From an uncultured Prevotella sp. (lineage in GTDB: Bacteria; Bacteroidota; Bacteroidia; Bacteroidales; Bacteroidaceae), in assembly GCA_900315545.1 (NCBI GenBank), contig OMZM01000004.1:62001-126000 (forward strand): a DNA stretch of 64,000 nucleotides. The letters are read 5' to 3'. Both the position numbers and the translations under genes were made by a program. Of the stretch, positions 7,963 through 17,279 are shown piece after piece; within the stretch, counting starts at the first letter, position 1, and each line of letters begins with the position of its first letter. Under the pieces are notes generated by a model that worked only from the letters and a program-made list of their open reading frames with translations, had not been told where the DNA came from and searched no databases.

Positions 7963-9752
7963 TGGATAAGTTAGCTTTAATTAAACGGATACAAGAAATT
8001 GAAGGTTTAAGTAATGAGGAGCGTTCGGCTTTGCTCGGGCTGCTCCGTCAGCATAAGAAGTATGGGCTGGTGTGGGAAGACAAGCCAGAGGACGTAGAGG
8101 AAAGGTTGCGCGACGAGCTGCCTGTGCTCCGTGAGGTAAAGGACAAGGCGCTTCTTAGTGATGAGCCTGATGCGCCTAATCATATCCTCATTGAGGGTGA
8201 CAACCTGGAAGCCCTCACCGCCCTCAGCTATACCCATGAGGGCAAGATAGACGTCATCTACATCGATCCGCCGTATAATACGGGCAACAAGGATTTCGTC
8301 TATAACGACTCGTATGTAGACAGCGAGGACGACTACCGCCATAGTAAATGGCTCTCATTTATGAACAAACGTCTGAAGATTGCCAAGAAGCTATTGTCAG
8401 ATAAGGGTGTTATCTTTATTTCAATAGATGACAATGAGCAAGCACAATTGAAATTGCTTTGTGATGAGGTTTTTGGCTCTTCTAGTTTCAGAAACATTCT
8501 TTTTGTTCGCAGAAGAACAAAGACTCTTAACTTGCAATTTGCTTCCAATGGGCTGAATACGCAAAATGTCGGTGCGGAATATGTTTTAGTTTATGCTAAT
8601 AGCGATTTCCTTTACAAGGAAATGCGAGTAAAAAAGAAGGATGCGCCTGATAGAGGAACGTGGAATGTGTTTTGGAGTAATGCTGACAGGCCTACAATGC
8701 GTTATGAATTATTAGGTTTTATTCCATCCACAGGTCAATGGAGATGGGCTAAAGAGCTTGCTATCGAAGCTGTCGAGAACTATAAAGAGTATTTAAAAAC
8801 TGCCGGACATCTAACACTGGAGGAGTATTGGGATCTAACGGGAAGAACAAAACGATTTATTCGTCGTATAAATAATGGTACAGGGAAAAACGGTGGAGTT
8901 CAATACTGGGTTGGTCCTTCAGACACTTATTTGAGAACGACAAATTGGACTGATATTGAGGTTTCTCAAATTCATAAAGATTTTGATTTGCCTTTTGACA
9001 ACCCTAAAAATGTTGAGCTTATAAAAGAAATATTGTCAGCACCCTTTCACCATACGTCTACGGTTTTGGATTTTTTTGCTGGCTCCGGCACCACGCTTCA
9101 TGCCACGATGCAACTGAATGCGGAGGACGGAGGACACAGGCAATGTATCCTGGTAACGAACAACGAAAACAACATCTGCGAAGAGGTGACCTACGAACGG
9201 AACAAGCGGGTGATACAGGGTTATACCACCCCAAAAGGAGTCCAAGTGGCAGGGCTGAAACATAACACGCTGCGCTACTACAAGACAGATTTTATCCCTC
9301 GTGACCGAACACAGAAAAACATGCGCGACTTGGTAAACGCTTCCACCGATTTGCTTTGCATCAAAGAGGACTTGTATGATGAGCAGAACAAGTTCGGACG
9401 CTTCCGCGTGAACCCACGATTGATGCGTTATTTCTCGGATGGGAAGAAGCACATGCTCGTGGTCTATCGGGAAGAGATTGTTGACCAGTTAGCTGCAGAA
9501 ATCGCCAATATGGACTTTGGCAAAGAGAAACTGAAGATATACATCTTCTCACCAGCTCGTTATGCCTTTGACGACAACTTCTTTGAGGTGAGCGACAAAG
9601 TGAAGCTGATAGCACTGCCTGCTGCCATCTATGATGCCTACGAGAAAGTGCTGCCTAAGCGCAAAGAAAAGCTTTTCGACTTGGAAGAGGATGTAGATTC
9701 TCAAACAGCACAAGACTTGTTTGACAATAATGAGGAAGGAGGCGAAGCATGA
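7962..9752 (+). CDS. mod: type III restriction-modification DNA methyltransferase (Mod)
   Basis: This 596-residue beta-class adenine methyltransferase would modify DNA and supply target recognition for the Res subunit. The catalytic motif DPPY is at 102-105 (YIDPPYNTGN), and the SAM-binding motif FFAGSGTT lies near residue 370, giving the motif order of Mod proteins. Residues of about 140-366 between them form the target-recognition region. This part (about 8380-9060) is clearly richer in AT than the two flanks, suggesting it was exchanged with another allele. The start overlaps the regulator stop by one base, and the end overlaps res by 4 bp, so it is embedded in an operon. Confidence 0.92.
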   Translation: MDKLALIKRIQEIEGLSNEERSALLGLLRQHKKYGLVWEDKPEDVEERLRDELPVLREVKDKALLSDEPDAPNHILIEGDNLEALTALSYTHEGKIDVIYIDPPYNTGNKDFVYNDSYVDSEDDYRHSKWLSFMNKRLKIAKKLLSDKGVIFISIDDNEQAQLKLLCDEVFGSSSFRNILFVRRRTKTLNLQFASNGLNTQNVGAEYVLVYANSDFLYKEMRVKKKDAPDRGTWNVFWSNADRPTMRYELLGFIPSTGQWRWAKELAIEAVENYKEYLKTAGHLTLEEYWDLTGRTKRFIRRINNGTGKNGGVQYWVGPSDTYLRTTNWTDIEVSQIHKDFDLPFDNPKNVELIKEILSAPFHHTSTVLDFFAGSGTTLHATMQLNAEDGGHRQCILVTNNENNICEEVTYERNKRVIQGYTTPKGVQVAGLKHNTLRYYKTDFIPRDRTQKNMRDLVNASTDLLCIKEDLYDEQNKFGRFRVNPRLMRYFSDGKKHMLVVYREEIVDQLAAEIANMDFGKEKLKIYIFSPARYAFDDNFFEVSDKVKLIALPAAIYDAYEKVLPKRKEKLFDLEEDVDSQTAQDLFDNNEEGGEA

Positions 9753-12106
9753 AAGAACTGATATTTCAACAGAAAGCGGTACGGGAGTTGGTAGATAAAA
9801 CCATCAATCTTCTCCGTTTGTCAGGCAATAGTCGTAGGCTTATCTTTAAGGCTCCTACTGGAGCAGGTAAGACCGTGATGACAACGCAAATGCTTGCCAA
9901 TCTTACAGAAGAATTGCAATCGAGAAGCGACTTGCCTTTCCAGCAGGTGGCATTTGTTTGGATAGCACCGAACAAGTTGCATCAACAGAGTTACTTCAAA
10001 ATGAAGAACTACTTCACGGAAACACACCTTCTTCGTGCCGTGATGTACGATGAACTTGACCATTCGGAAGGTTATATCAAACCAGGCGAAATACTCTTTG
10101 TAAACTGGGAAAGCATCAACAAAGATAAAAACGTAATGGTGCGAGACAGTGAACAGAACGCCAGTATTTTTGAGATTACACGTCGTACAAGGGAAGAACA
10201 CGGACTGCCCATCGTCGTTATCATCGACGAGGAACACTTGTTCTGGTCAAAGACTGCCGACAAGTCAAAGCAGGTGTTGGAAAAGATTAAGCCGAAGGTG
10301 GAAATCCGCGTGTCTGCCACTCCCAAGACGTATAGCGACTATATTGTAAAAGTAGAGCGTGAGGCGGTTATCGCTGAAGAGATGATCAAGAAACAGGTAA
10401 TCCTGAATCCTGATATCACCGAAGGATATACCGATGAGCGGGAGTTGAACCAACACTTGATTGCTTGCGCTCTGAAGAAGCGCAACCAGTTGGCTGAAGC
10501 ATATCAAGCACTCGGTGTGAACATCAATCCGTTGCTACTCATTCAGCTTCCGAATGACACGAGCGAGAGCATGACGGCAGAAGATACGAAAATTGCCGAT
10601 CAGGTGAAGGCGTATCTCGGTCAGGTCTGTGGTATCACCACGGAGAACGGAAGGCTCGCTATATGGCTTTCAAAAGAAAAAGAAAATCTTGCGAATTTGG
10701 AACAACAAGACAATATTGCCGAAGTGTTGTTGTTCAAACAGGCGATAGCACTTGGCTGGGACTGTCCGCGTGCTGCCGTTTTACTTATTTTCCGAAAGCT
10801 GAGTAGCGACACGTTTACCGTTCAGACGGTGGGACGCATCTTGCGTATGCCAGAACAGAAGTTCTACACCAACAACCTTCTGAATGTGGGTTATGTTTAT
10901 ACAGATATCAGTAAAGACCGCATATCGATTGTTGCCGAAGATATGGACTACCTGAACAAAGATGCGCTTCAAGCAACAAGAAGAAAAGACTTGAAAAATG
11001 TGTGGCTCCAGTCTTACTACAGCGAGCGGAAGAGTAGCGACCGTAACCGTCTAGGACCTGACTTCAAAAAAGTTTTAATGGATAGCTTCACCAGAAACTG
11101 GCTGCTGATAAACCAGCCATCTTTCTTTACGTTAGAGGACTTTGGCGAAGAAAGTTCTGAGGAGGAAACGAATCATGAGACATCTGAATCTGCTCCTGCT
11201 CAAAATCGGAATAAGATGGAGGGTAAACTTCGTCTTGATGTAAAAAATATCAACGTGGCGATACCATCTAACGTGATTTTCCAAAATGATATTGGCACGA
11301 TAGATGTTGGAGAACGCCGCAAGTTCGCAAGAAGTGCTGGTGAAATAAGACGTATATATATAGATTTCTGCCGAAGCTTACTCGGACAGTTTGAAAAGGC
11401 TCATAGTACCGATGTGCTTGCGGGCTACCTTCTTGCCATTATGGAAGAGCTGTTTGAACTGTTTGAAACGGATGCCATGAAAGTCATCCTGTATCATGGT
11501 AATAAAGCACGATTCACGGACGTCATACAGAAAGCGTTGACAATATATGCTAGAATGTTGCAGGCTCGTCAGCGTGAGGCGAAAAAACGTGGCTTTGAAG
11601 CATACAAATGGGAAGTTCCAGCAGAGCGTCTATACAAGGAGTCAACGCACCAAATTATTAAGAATGTAGAAGACCATGCGCTGCTACCTTTCGTAGAATT
11701 GAAAGTTGCATCAAATCCTGAGCAGCGTTTCCGTTTGTTCTTGGAGTCGAACAAAGAATACATAGACTGGTGGTATAAGAATGGTGACGAGGGTAAGCAA
11801 CATTATTCCATTCCCTATGAAACAAGTACAGGAGACAAGTCTCTATTCTATGTGGACTTCATTATCAGAATGAAAAATGGCCAAGTATTCTTGTTCGATA
11901 CAAAGTCGCCTAATAGCGATGGCGAAGCGCCTCAAAAGCATAATGCGCTGATTGACTATATGGCTGATGAAGAAAGAGCCGATGAGCACTTGCTTGGAGG
12001 TGTTCTGATAGAGAAAAATGATGTGTGGTACTATTCGCGTTTTCATATTGATCGTACAGACGATGTCACAGGATGGGACGCTTTCTTTCCTAACGCATAT
12101 AAATAA
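9749..12106 (+). CDS. res: type III restriction enzyme Res subunit (SF2 helicase plus nuclease)
   Basis: This 785-residue protein combines a superfamily 2 helicase with a C-terminal nuclease. Helicase motifs in order are APTGAGKT at 35-42, DEEH at 160-163, SATPK at 189-193 and a motif VI-like QTVGRILRMPEQ near 360. A PD-(D/E)XK-like site lies near residues 700-720, where YVDFIIRM is followed by FLFDTK. With Mod it should cut DNA lacking the host methylation after ATP-driven movement. Its gene overlaps mod by 4 bp and precedes the 74-aa gene by 8 bp. Length is somewhat short for classical Res, but all key motifs are visible. Confidence 0.9.
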   Translation: MKELIFQQKAVRELVDKTINLLRLSGNSRRLIFKAPTGAGKTVMTTQMLANLTEELQSRSDLPFQQVAFVWIAPNKLHQQSYFKMKNYFTETHLLRAVMYDELDHSEGYIKPGEILFVNWESINKDKNVMVRDSEQNASIFEITRRTREEHGLPIVVIIDEEHLFWSKTADKSKQVLEKIKPKVEIRVSATPKTYSDYIVKVEREAVIAEEMIKKQVILNPDITEGYTDERELNQHLIACALKKRNQLAEAYQALGVNINPLLLIQLPNDTSESMTAEDTKIADQVKAYLGQVCGITTENGRLAIWLSKEKENLANLEQQDNIAEVLLFKQAIALGWDCPRAAVLLIFRKLSSDTFTVQTVGRILRMPEQKFYTNNLLNVGYVYTDISKDRISIVAEDMDYLNKDALQATRRKDLKNVWLQSYYSERKSSDRNRLGPDFKKVLMDSFTRNWLLINQPSFFTLEDFGEESSEEETNHETSESAPAQNRNKMEGKLRLDVKNINVAIPSNVIFQNDIGTIDVGERRKFARSAGEIRRIYIDFCRSLLGQFEKAHSTDVLAGYLLAIMEELFELFETDAMKVILYHGNKARFTDVIQKALTIYARMLQARQREAKKRGFEAYKWEVPAERLYKESTHQIIKNVEDHALLPFVELKVASNPEQRFRLFLESNKEYIDWWYKNGDEGKQHYSIPYETSTGDKSLFYVDFIIRMKNGQVFLFDTKSPNSDGEAPQKHNALIDYMADEERADEHLLGGVLIEKNDVWYYSRFHIDRTDDVTGWDAFFPNAYK

Positions 12107-12114
12107 CTTGAGAT

Positions 12115-12339
12115 ATGGCTAAGAATAAAAACCTAGACAGAAACCTGCTCCATTATGGGGTACGTCAAGAAGACATGGCTTTGATTGCTCAAACATGCCA
12201 AGATTGTGACATCGACTTTGAGTGGTTGAAGGAATATATCCTTAAACCATACAATGAGGAACGTACAAACAACAATGCGCTGACAGTGGACGACAAAAAA
12301 CTGTCGAAGATACTGAAGAAAGCGTTAAAAAACATATAG
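12115..12339 (+). CDS. small DNA-modification-system-associated protein
   Basis: This is a 74-residue protein (MAKNKNLDRNLLHYGVRQ...) that is mostly helical and ends in a lysine-rich tail (KLSKILKKALKNI). It has no signal peptide and no metal motif. It resembles the short proteins usually annotated as DNA-modification-system-associated; that label reflects gene neighbourhood, not a known activity. It lies 8 bp after res and 4 bp before the SMC-like ATPase, so it belongs to the operon. A role as an adaptor between the ATPases and the Res/Mod complex is possible but is only a guess. Confidence 0.75.
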   Translation: MAKNKNLDRNLLHYGVRQEDMALIAQTCQDCDIDFEWLKEYILKPYNEERTNNNALTVDDKKLSKILKKALKNI

Positions 12340-12343
12340 AGCC

Positions 12344-14359
12344 ATGAAGATAAAACGTATTTACGCAGAAAACTATAAAACCTACAAGAGCCTTGACCTG
12401 GACTTGGAGGTGACAAAAGAGCGTCCAATCATCCTGATTGGTGGTGGAAATGGCTGTGGTAAAACCACGTTGTTCGATGCTATTTATCATGCTCTGTATG
12501 GTTTGGAAGTGAAGAATGCCCGACAATTCGAGGAGCTGTTCAATGCAGGAGAGAAAATATCTACGGGAATGAAAGGAAAGAAAATCATTCTCCGAGTTGA
12601 CTTCTCTGGTTATGTCCTTAACAAGGAAGAGCAATATCGATTGGAACGCTCATATATGCTATCGGAGGATCGCATATTAGAATCGGTACGTTTGTTTATG
12701 GGTGGCACTACCTTTACTTATGGTACTGGTTCCACAGCAGCACAACGTTCGACAAATGAAGAAATCGTCAATAAAATTATCGCTGCCAACCTTCCGAAAG
12801 AACTGAGTTCTTATTTCCTTTTCGATGCGATGAAGACAAGTGATTTGCTGAAAGAAGAGCAAATCAATAAACTTATTGAAAAGAACATCAATTCTGTGAT
12901 GGGTTTCAACAAGTATAGTCGTTTGCGTAAGGGAGCAGAAGTGATGCTTGACGAAAAGAAAGCTGAGCGTCTGGAAAATGAAAACCAAAGAAAAGAATAC
13001 GCCAACCTTACGACGAGAAAACAGGACTTGGAGAAAGAGGTTGAAGAGTTGAACAACCAGTATGCTGAAGCCCTGGAATATGCTAATGAGAACAAAGAAC
13101 AGTATGACCAGCTAAAAGAAGGACGCAATGCAGATGATGTGACCCGTGATAAGATTAGGAAAATAGAACAATCTATCAACGCTACATTGGAAGCTGAAAA
13201 GAATTATCGCCAAAACGTGGACGCGATGGCGAAAGATATTGAAACAAAGGTAATCTTCCCAAAACTGGCAAGCTTAATCAGTACGGAAATAGAAATGATT
13301 GTCCACGCTAAAGAGGATGTGGCATCTGCCAAAGTCAACCTCCTTACAGATAGTCAGATTGAACATTTTACAGCTACCCTTTCAAAACTGATAGAGGAAA
13401 GGTATATGGCAGGACGCCATATTGATGTACCTTCGCTGATTGAGGAAATGAAATTGCAGCAGGAGCGCGAAAATACTGTAGAAGACAAATATTCATTCCT
13501 TAACGCTGCAGATATCAACCGGCTGAAGGATTTGATATACGCATCGGTTTCAAATCCATTTACTGCTCTTGACGATACAAGGGAACGCTTGAAACATGAT
13601 ATTCATGAGTTACCACGTCTGAAAGAACAACAAAAAGACTACCAGCGTACATTAAATGGTAGTGATTATACAATCATAGAATTGTATGAAAATAATGGAA
13701 AACGCATCAATGAGCTCAAAACTGAAATCGCTGAGAAGAAAGAGGAAATAAAGGACCTGACAAAGAAAATTGCCACCTACGACTATGATATGCCACAGGT
13801 GCCTGATCCTCAATACGATTTACTTTGTAAATTGCCCGACTTCTTCAAACAGCTTTCAGTACAGTTGCTCAGAGCTAAGAAAGCGAGCATTGAGAGAATG
13901 ATGCGCGACCAGCTGAATTTAAATTTGGTTGTTTATCGTGATATGATTGGACGGGTGGAGCTTTCTGCGTCGAGCAGCGATGATATTTCTTTCAAAATTT
14001 ATCACAGAGATGGTAATGAAATTTATCTGAGCCAACTTAACGCTGGAGCTAAGCAAACAGTGATGCAGGTTCTTTTGAAAGTTTTGTATGAATTGGGAGA
14101 TTATGCACCTCCTGTAATGATTGATACCGTGATGGGCGTGCTTGATAAGGAAAGTCGTGAGGTTATACTGGAGCGATATTTCCCTGACCTCGCCCACCAG
14201 ACAATCCTACTCAGTACTGATACGGAAATCACGACAGAAGCTGACTTTGAGAAAATACAAGCGTACGTAGCAAAGACTTATACACTGCACCGTGATAAGG
14301 AAAACCAATGTACAAACATAACGGACGACTATTTCGGACTTTATACTAAAGACATTTAA
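12344..14359 (+). CDS. DndD-like SMC/Rad50-type ATPase
   Basis: This 671-residue protein has the layout of DndD/Rad50 ATPases. Walker A is GGGNGCGKTT at 33-42. Long charged coiled-coil segments lie at about 205-290 and 440-500. An ABC signature variant (LNAGAKQ) is near 565, and Walker B (PVMIDTVMGVLD) is near 590-600, comparable to the DTPLGRLD motif of DndD. Such proteins bind DNA ends or nicks in Dnd phosphorothioation and other defence systems. No DndA, B or C gene is present, so a sulfur-modification role is not supported. The signature has Ala where Gly or Glu is usual. It is 4 bp from its neighbours on both sides. Confidence 0.85.
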   Translation: MKIKRIYAENYKTYKSLDLDLEVTKERPIILIGGGNGCGKTTLFDAIYHALYGLEVKNARQFEELFNAGEKISTGMKGKKIILRVDFSGYVLNKEEQYRLERSYMLSEDRILESVRLFMGGTTFTYGTGSTAAQRSTNEEIVNKIIAANLPKELSSYFLFDAMKTSDLLKEEQINKLIEKNINSVMGFNKYSRLRKGAEVMLDEKKAERLENENQRKEYANLTTRKQDLEKEVEELNNQYAEALEYANENKEQYDQLKEGRNADDVTRDKIRKIEQSINATLEAEKNYRQNVDAMAKDIETKVIFPKLASLISTEIEMIVHAKEDVASAKVNLLTDSQIEHFTATLSKLIEERYMAGRHIDVPSLIEEMKLQQERENTVEDKYSFLNAADINRLKDLIYASVSNPFTALDDTRERLKHDIHELPRLKEQQKDYQRTLNGSDYTIIELYENNGKRINELKTEIAEKKEEIKDLTKKIATYDYDMPQVPDPQYDLLCKLPDFFKQLSVQLLRAKKASIERMMRDQLNLNLVVYRDMIGRVELSASSSDDISFKIYHRDGNEIYLSQLNAGAKQTVMQVLLKVLYELGDYAPPVMIDTVMGVLDKESREVILERYFPDLAHQTILLSTDTEITTEADFEKIQAYVAKTYTLHRDKENQCTNITDDYFGLYTKDI

Positions 14360-14363
14360 GGCT

Positions 14364-15965
14364 ATGAGTAATATACATCAATTAACCGTGAAAGGAGTTA
14401 CTGCTATTCAGGGAATGCATGACCGAATTGCAGACGTAAAAGCGATGTTGGAGAATCGCCTGAATTTGGAAGAGTACACAGAAAATGTGCGCCCTTTAGT
14501 CCTCAATCATAGTGTTGCTTTACGTATATGTCTGCTTGCTGGACTGAGTGACAAGTCTCCAAGAACGATTGACGACTTGAACAGTTATAACCTTACTGTT
14601 TCGAGAACTCCTTATGCCACAACTTTCTTTACGAAGTCTGATATCGGTTCTATGTTTGAGACGCTGCTTAAACTTAGATACCATGATGTTGAAGCTGATT
14701 GGACTTCTGCAAATCTTGTAAGTCGTGTGATGGGACGCGAGATTTTAAGAGGAAGAGATATTCTTTTGAGAAACGGAGGTGTTGAAGAATGGCTGACATA
14801 TTTACCTCTGAGAGGTGGACGTTCCGTAAATGCTATCCCAGAACTTGACTTGCATGTTGGTCAGTATGACAATGGCATGGAAGCCTACCTCGACATGAAT
14901 AGTCGAAGCATCTCCAATACGCAAGTTCTTGTCGCAGGAACAACAGGCTCGGGAAAGTCTAATCTTTTGGCAGTGCTTATCAATCAAATAAGAAGCGCAT
15001 CGTCTGACACTCATTATCCTGTTAATTTCCTTTTGTTTGACTACAAAGGAGAATTTTCAGACCCAGCTAATGCTTCATGGCTGGACAAATTTGATACTGA
15101 CAGGTCCGCCATTCTTGACCCGATAGTCAGCCCATTACCTTTTACACCGTTCAAGGATTTCTCAGGAAGACCAATCAACGAGGTGAACTTGTATGCTACT
15201 TCGTTATCGTCCGCTTTGGCAGCCATCTCTCCTACAAAGATTAGCGCAAACATGGACAATAGACTGAGTGAAGCTATCATAAACGCTTATAAAGAAAAGC
15301 AATTCAAGCCAATAACCTTCGAGGATGTCTTGAATAATTATATTATGTTGCTCCCAGAAAAGAAGCAGGATGATACGGACAGCGTTATTTCGTCACTAAG
15401 TCAGCTGGTAAGAAACCATATATTCGCTGATGAAGACAGAATAGATCTTCTCAACGATTGCTACATCATCAATTTAGGTAGCTTTGAAAAGGATGGCATA
15501 ATGGCTAAGGCAATTGTCTACTTTGTTATCTCTAAACTCAATAACATCTATGAGAAACTGCCTAAACAGGCAGTAAATGATGAGAGAGTTGAATTGCGCC
15601 ACTTTACGATTATTGATGAAGCACATTATATGCTTGGCTTTGAAAACAAACCTTTGCAAAACCTTATTGCTGTAGGAAGGAACAAAGGTATGAGCATTAT
15701 TCTAGCTACACAAAACATGGAGAGCTTTAAGAGTAAACACTTTGATTTCTACGCTAATGCTCAATATCCTCTGATTATGAAGCAACAGCAACAGAATGAT
15801 AATGTCTTAAAAGACCTCTTCGCCGTATCTGGTACTGCACTGCAAGAGCTCAAACAAGCTATTGCTGGTTTGCAAAAAGGGGAATTAATTACGAAGGATG
15901 CCTCGAATATGGCTCTTGGCTTTGGTAAGCACTGGCAGAAAATAAAAGTAACTCACCTTATATAA
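14364..15965 (+). CDS. HerA-like ATPase with DndE-like N-terminal region
   Basis: This 533-residue ATPase belongs to the HerA/FtsK-type DUF87 group. Walker A (AGTTGSGKSN) is at about 191-200 and Walker B (FTIIDEAHYML) near 414-424. Such hexameric motors move along DNA. The first 140 residues show a pattern resembling DndE: a VRPLVLNHSVALRICLLAGL helix, a TPYATTFF segment, LLKLRYHD, and a basic REILRGRDILLR helix. If correct, DndE-like DNA binding is fused to a translocase here. The gene is 4 bp after the DndD-like gene and about 16 bp before the next. The HerA call is firm; the DndE resemblance is by eye. Confidence 0.8.
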   Translation: MSNIHQLTVKGVTAIQGMHDRIADVKAMLENRLNLEEYTENVRPLVLNHSVALRICLLAGLSDKSPRTIDDLNSYNLTVSRTPYATTFFTKSDIGSMFETLLKLRYHDVEADWTSANLVSRVMGREILRGRDILLRNGGVEEWLTYLPLRGGRSVNAIPELDLHVGQYDNGMEAYLDMNSRSISNTQVLVAGTTGSGKSNLLAVLINQIRSASSDTHYPVNFLLFDYKGEFSDPANASWLDKFDTDRSAILDPIVSPLPFTPFKDFSGRPINEVNLYATSLSSALAAISPTKISANMDNRLSEAIINAYKEKQFKPITFEDVLNNYIMLLPEKKQDDTDSVISSLSQLVRNHIFADEDRIDLLNDCYIINLGSFEKDGIMAKAIVYFVISKLNNIYEKLPKQAVNDERVELRHFTIIDEAHYMLGFENKPLQNLIAVGRNKGMSIILATQNMESFKSKHFDFYANAQYPLIMKQQQQNDNVLKDLFAVSGTALQELKQAIAGLQKGELITKDASNMALGFGKHWQKIKVTHLI

Positions 15966-15981
15966 TAAAATTAGAAAAGTG

Positions 15982-16581
15982 ATGGAAAGTTTACAGAAGA
16001 CGTATGAAGCTATCGATATGCTGAAATCGTTAGGGCTTCCTGTAAGCAACGAGCAGCTTATTGCCGTTTCAAAGATGGAGCGGGAGTATCTTCAGGGAGA
16101 AGTTATCCCCCTAATCAAGGCAGAAATGGAACCTTTGGTAGAAACGATGAGAAACAAGTTTCAATTGGAAGTTACATATAGCCTTGAAGATGGATTGGAT
16201 ATACAGCTTGTTGAACGCCGTACCGTGCAGGATGTTACGATGCCTAATTCGGGACAGGGAAAAAGGCAGAAAAAATTCATTATCCGTGTAACTTTCCCTG
16301 ACAACCATGTTTCCTGTAACAAGATGGTTTGGAAAACACTTTTAGATGTCGTAAGATATGCTGGACCTGAAAAAGTAAGAAATCTTAATATGTATATTAT
16401 GGGAGGAAACTTAGTTTCTCCTGATTTACATGAAAACGAAAGATATCGTGTGGGACAGAAAGAGGTTTCTCCTGGTTTATACGTCTGTACTTATTCAAGC
16501 ACAGAAACGAAATATGCCCAGATAATGCAGATAAACCGCTCCCTCAACTTGGGATTAAAGATAGAAAAAGTATTACTATGA
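15982..16581 (+). CDS. accessory protein A of the defence operon (modular, unknown)
   Basis: This protein of about 199 residues has two parts. Residues 1-75 are a helical segment (YEAIDMLKSLGLPVSNEQL, then EVIPLIKAEMEPLVE) that is closely matched by the next gene product. The C-terminal part, about 100-199, has a beta-rich pattern (KFIIRVTFPDNHVSC, then YVCTYSSTETKYAQIMQ). I associate that pattern with uncharacterised modules in Bacteroidota restriction loci. I cannot name a function. I prefer the ATG at 15982 over the GTG codon just before it. The stop overlaps the start of the next gene by 4 bp, so the two are translationally coupled. Confidence 0.75.
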   Translation: MESLQKTYEAIDMLKSLGLPVSNEQLIAVSKMEREYLQGEVIPLIKAEMEPLVETMRNKFQLEVTYSLEDGLDIQLVERRTVQDVTMPNSGQGKRQKKFIIRVTFPDNHVSCNKMVWKTLLDVVRYAGPEKVRNLNMYIMGGNLVSPDLHENERYRVGQKEVSPGLYVCTYSSTETKYAQIMQINRSLNLGLKIEKVLL

Positions 16582-17237
16582 AAGAAGGAGTTGAACGTTT
16601 GAAGAAAGCATATGAAGCTGTAGAAATGCTGAAAGCTCTCAACCTTCCAGTTAGTTTTGAGCAACAGCAAGAGCTAAGTAGACTTGAAAACGAATATATC
16701 ACCAACGAAATCATTCCGTTGATGATTGAGGAATTTGAACCATTTTTCGAAGAAATAAAGTCTGAACGTAAGTTTGAACTTATATATTCTCCAGAAGATG
16801 GTTTGGCTATCATTCCCAAAGAGAGTTCTCAAGTGAAAACTTTACCAGAGTCAAGGAATATAAGTCAAGGAGAAAGAGACCTTAGCAAGTATTCTTTCAA
16901 TGGAAAAGGTCCGTTCAATAAAAGGCGATTTGTTCTTGAAGTCATAAAAGACTATGTTAGGACACATCCTTCTGTCACTTTGATGGATTTAGAAAATCGT
17001 TTTCCTTCTATACTCCACACTACACGTATAAATGGTGTAGTAAGAAAATATGAAGATGTTATGCAACGAGTAGTTGCAAGTCCAGACTTGAAAAAACGTT
17101 TCTTTTTGAAACCTGATGAAATTATTCATCTCGCTGATGGAACAAGGGTTACTGTACACAATCAGTGGGGATCATGTTTTCCTGCTTTCCTTGAAGTTGC
17201 GGAACAGCTTTATGACATTCAAAAGCATAATAACTAA
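16578..17237 (+). CDS. accessory protein B of the defence operon (paralogous N-terminus, different C-terminus)
   Basis: This protein has 219 residues. The first 75 (KKAYEAVEMLKALNLPVSFEQQ, split by a short gap from NEIIPLMIEEFEPFFEE) mirror accessory protein A. The C-terminal 110 residues are unrelated to A. They carry a pattern SFNGKGPFNKRRFVLEVIK, then a conserved-looking VTVHNQWGS near residue 195, a layout I have seen in small DNA-reader-like domains of unknown role. It may contribute DNA recognition or interact with Mod/Res, but this is inference. It is the last tightly packed gene of the defence operon; a secreted-protein gene follows after 42 bp. Confidence 0.75.
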   Translation: MKEGVERLKKAYEAVEMLKALNLPVSFEQQQELSRLENEYITNEIIPLMIEEFEPFFEEIKSERKFELIYSPEDGLAIIPKESSQVKTLPESRNISQGERDLSKYSFNGKGPFNKRRFVLEVIKDYVRTHPSVTLMDLENRFPSILHTTRINGVVRKYEDVMQRVVASPDLKKRFFLKPDEIIHLADGTRVTVHNQWGSCFPAFLEVAEQLYDIQKHNN

Positions 17238-17279
17238 AACTACATATATCCTATTTTTTATAAAAATAAGCATTGTAAT

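Noticed and set aside
12344-15965. True Dnd phosphorothioation system
   Set aside because: There are no DndA, DndB or DndC homologues in the window; only DndD- and DndE-like parts are present.
15979-15981. GTG as the start of accessory protein A
   Set aside because: The adjacent ATG at 15982 gives the same frame and aligns better with accessory protein B.
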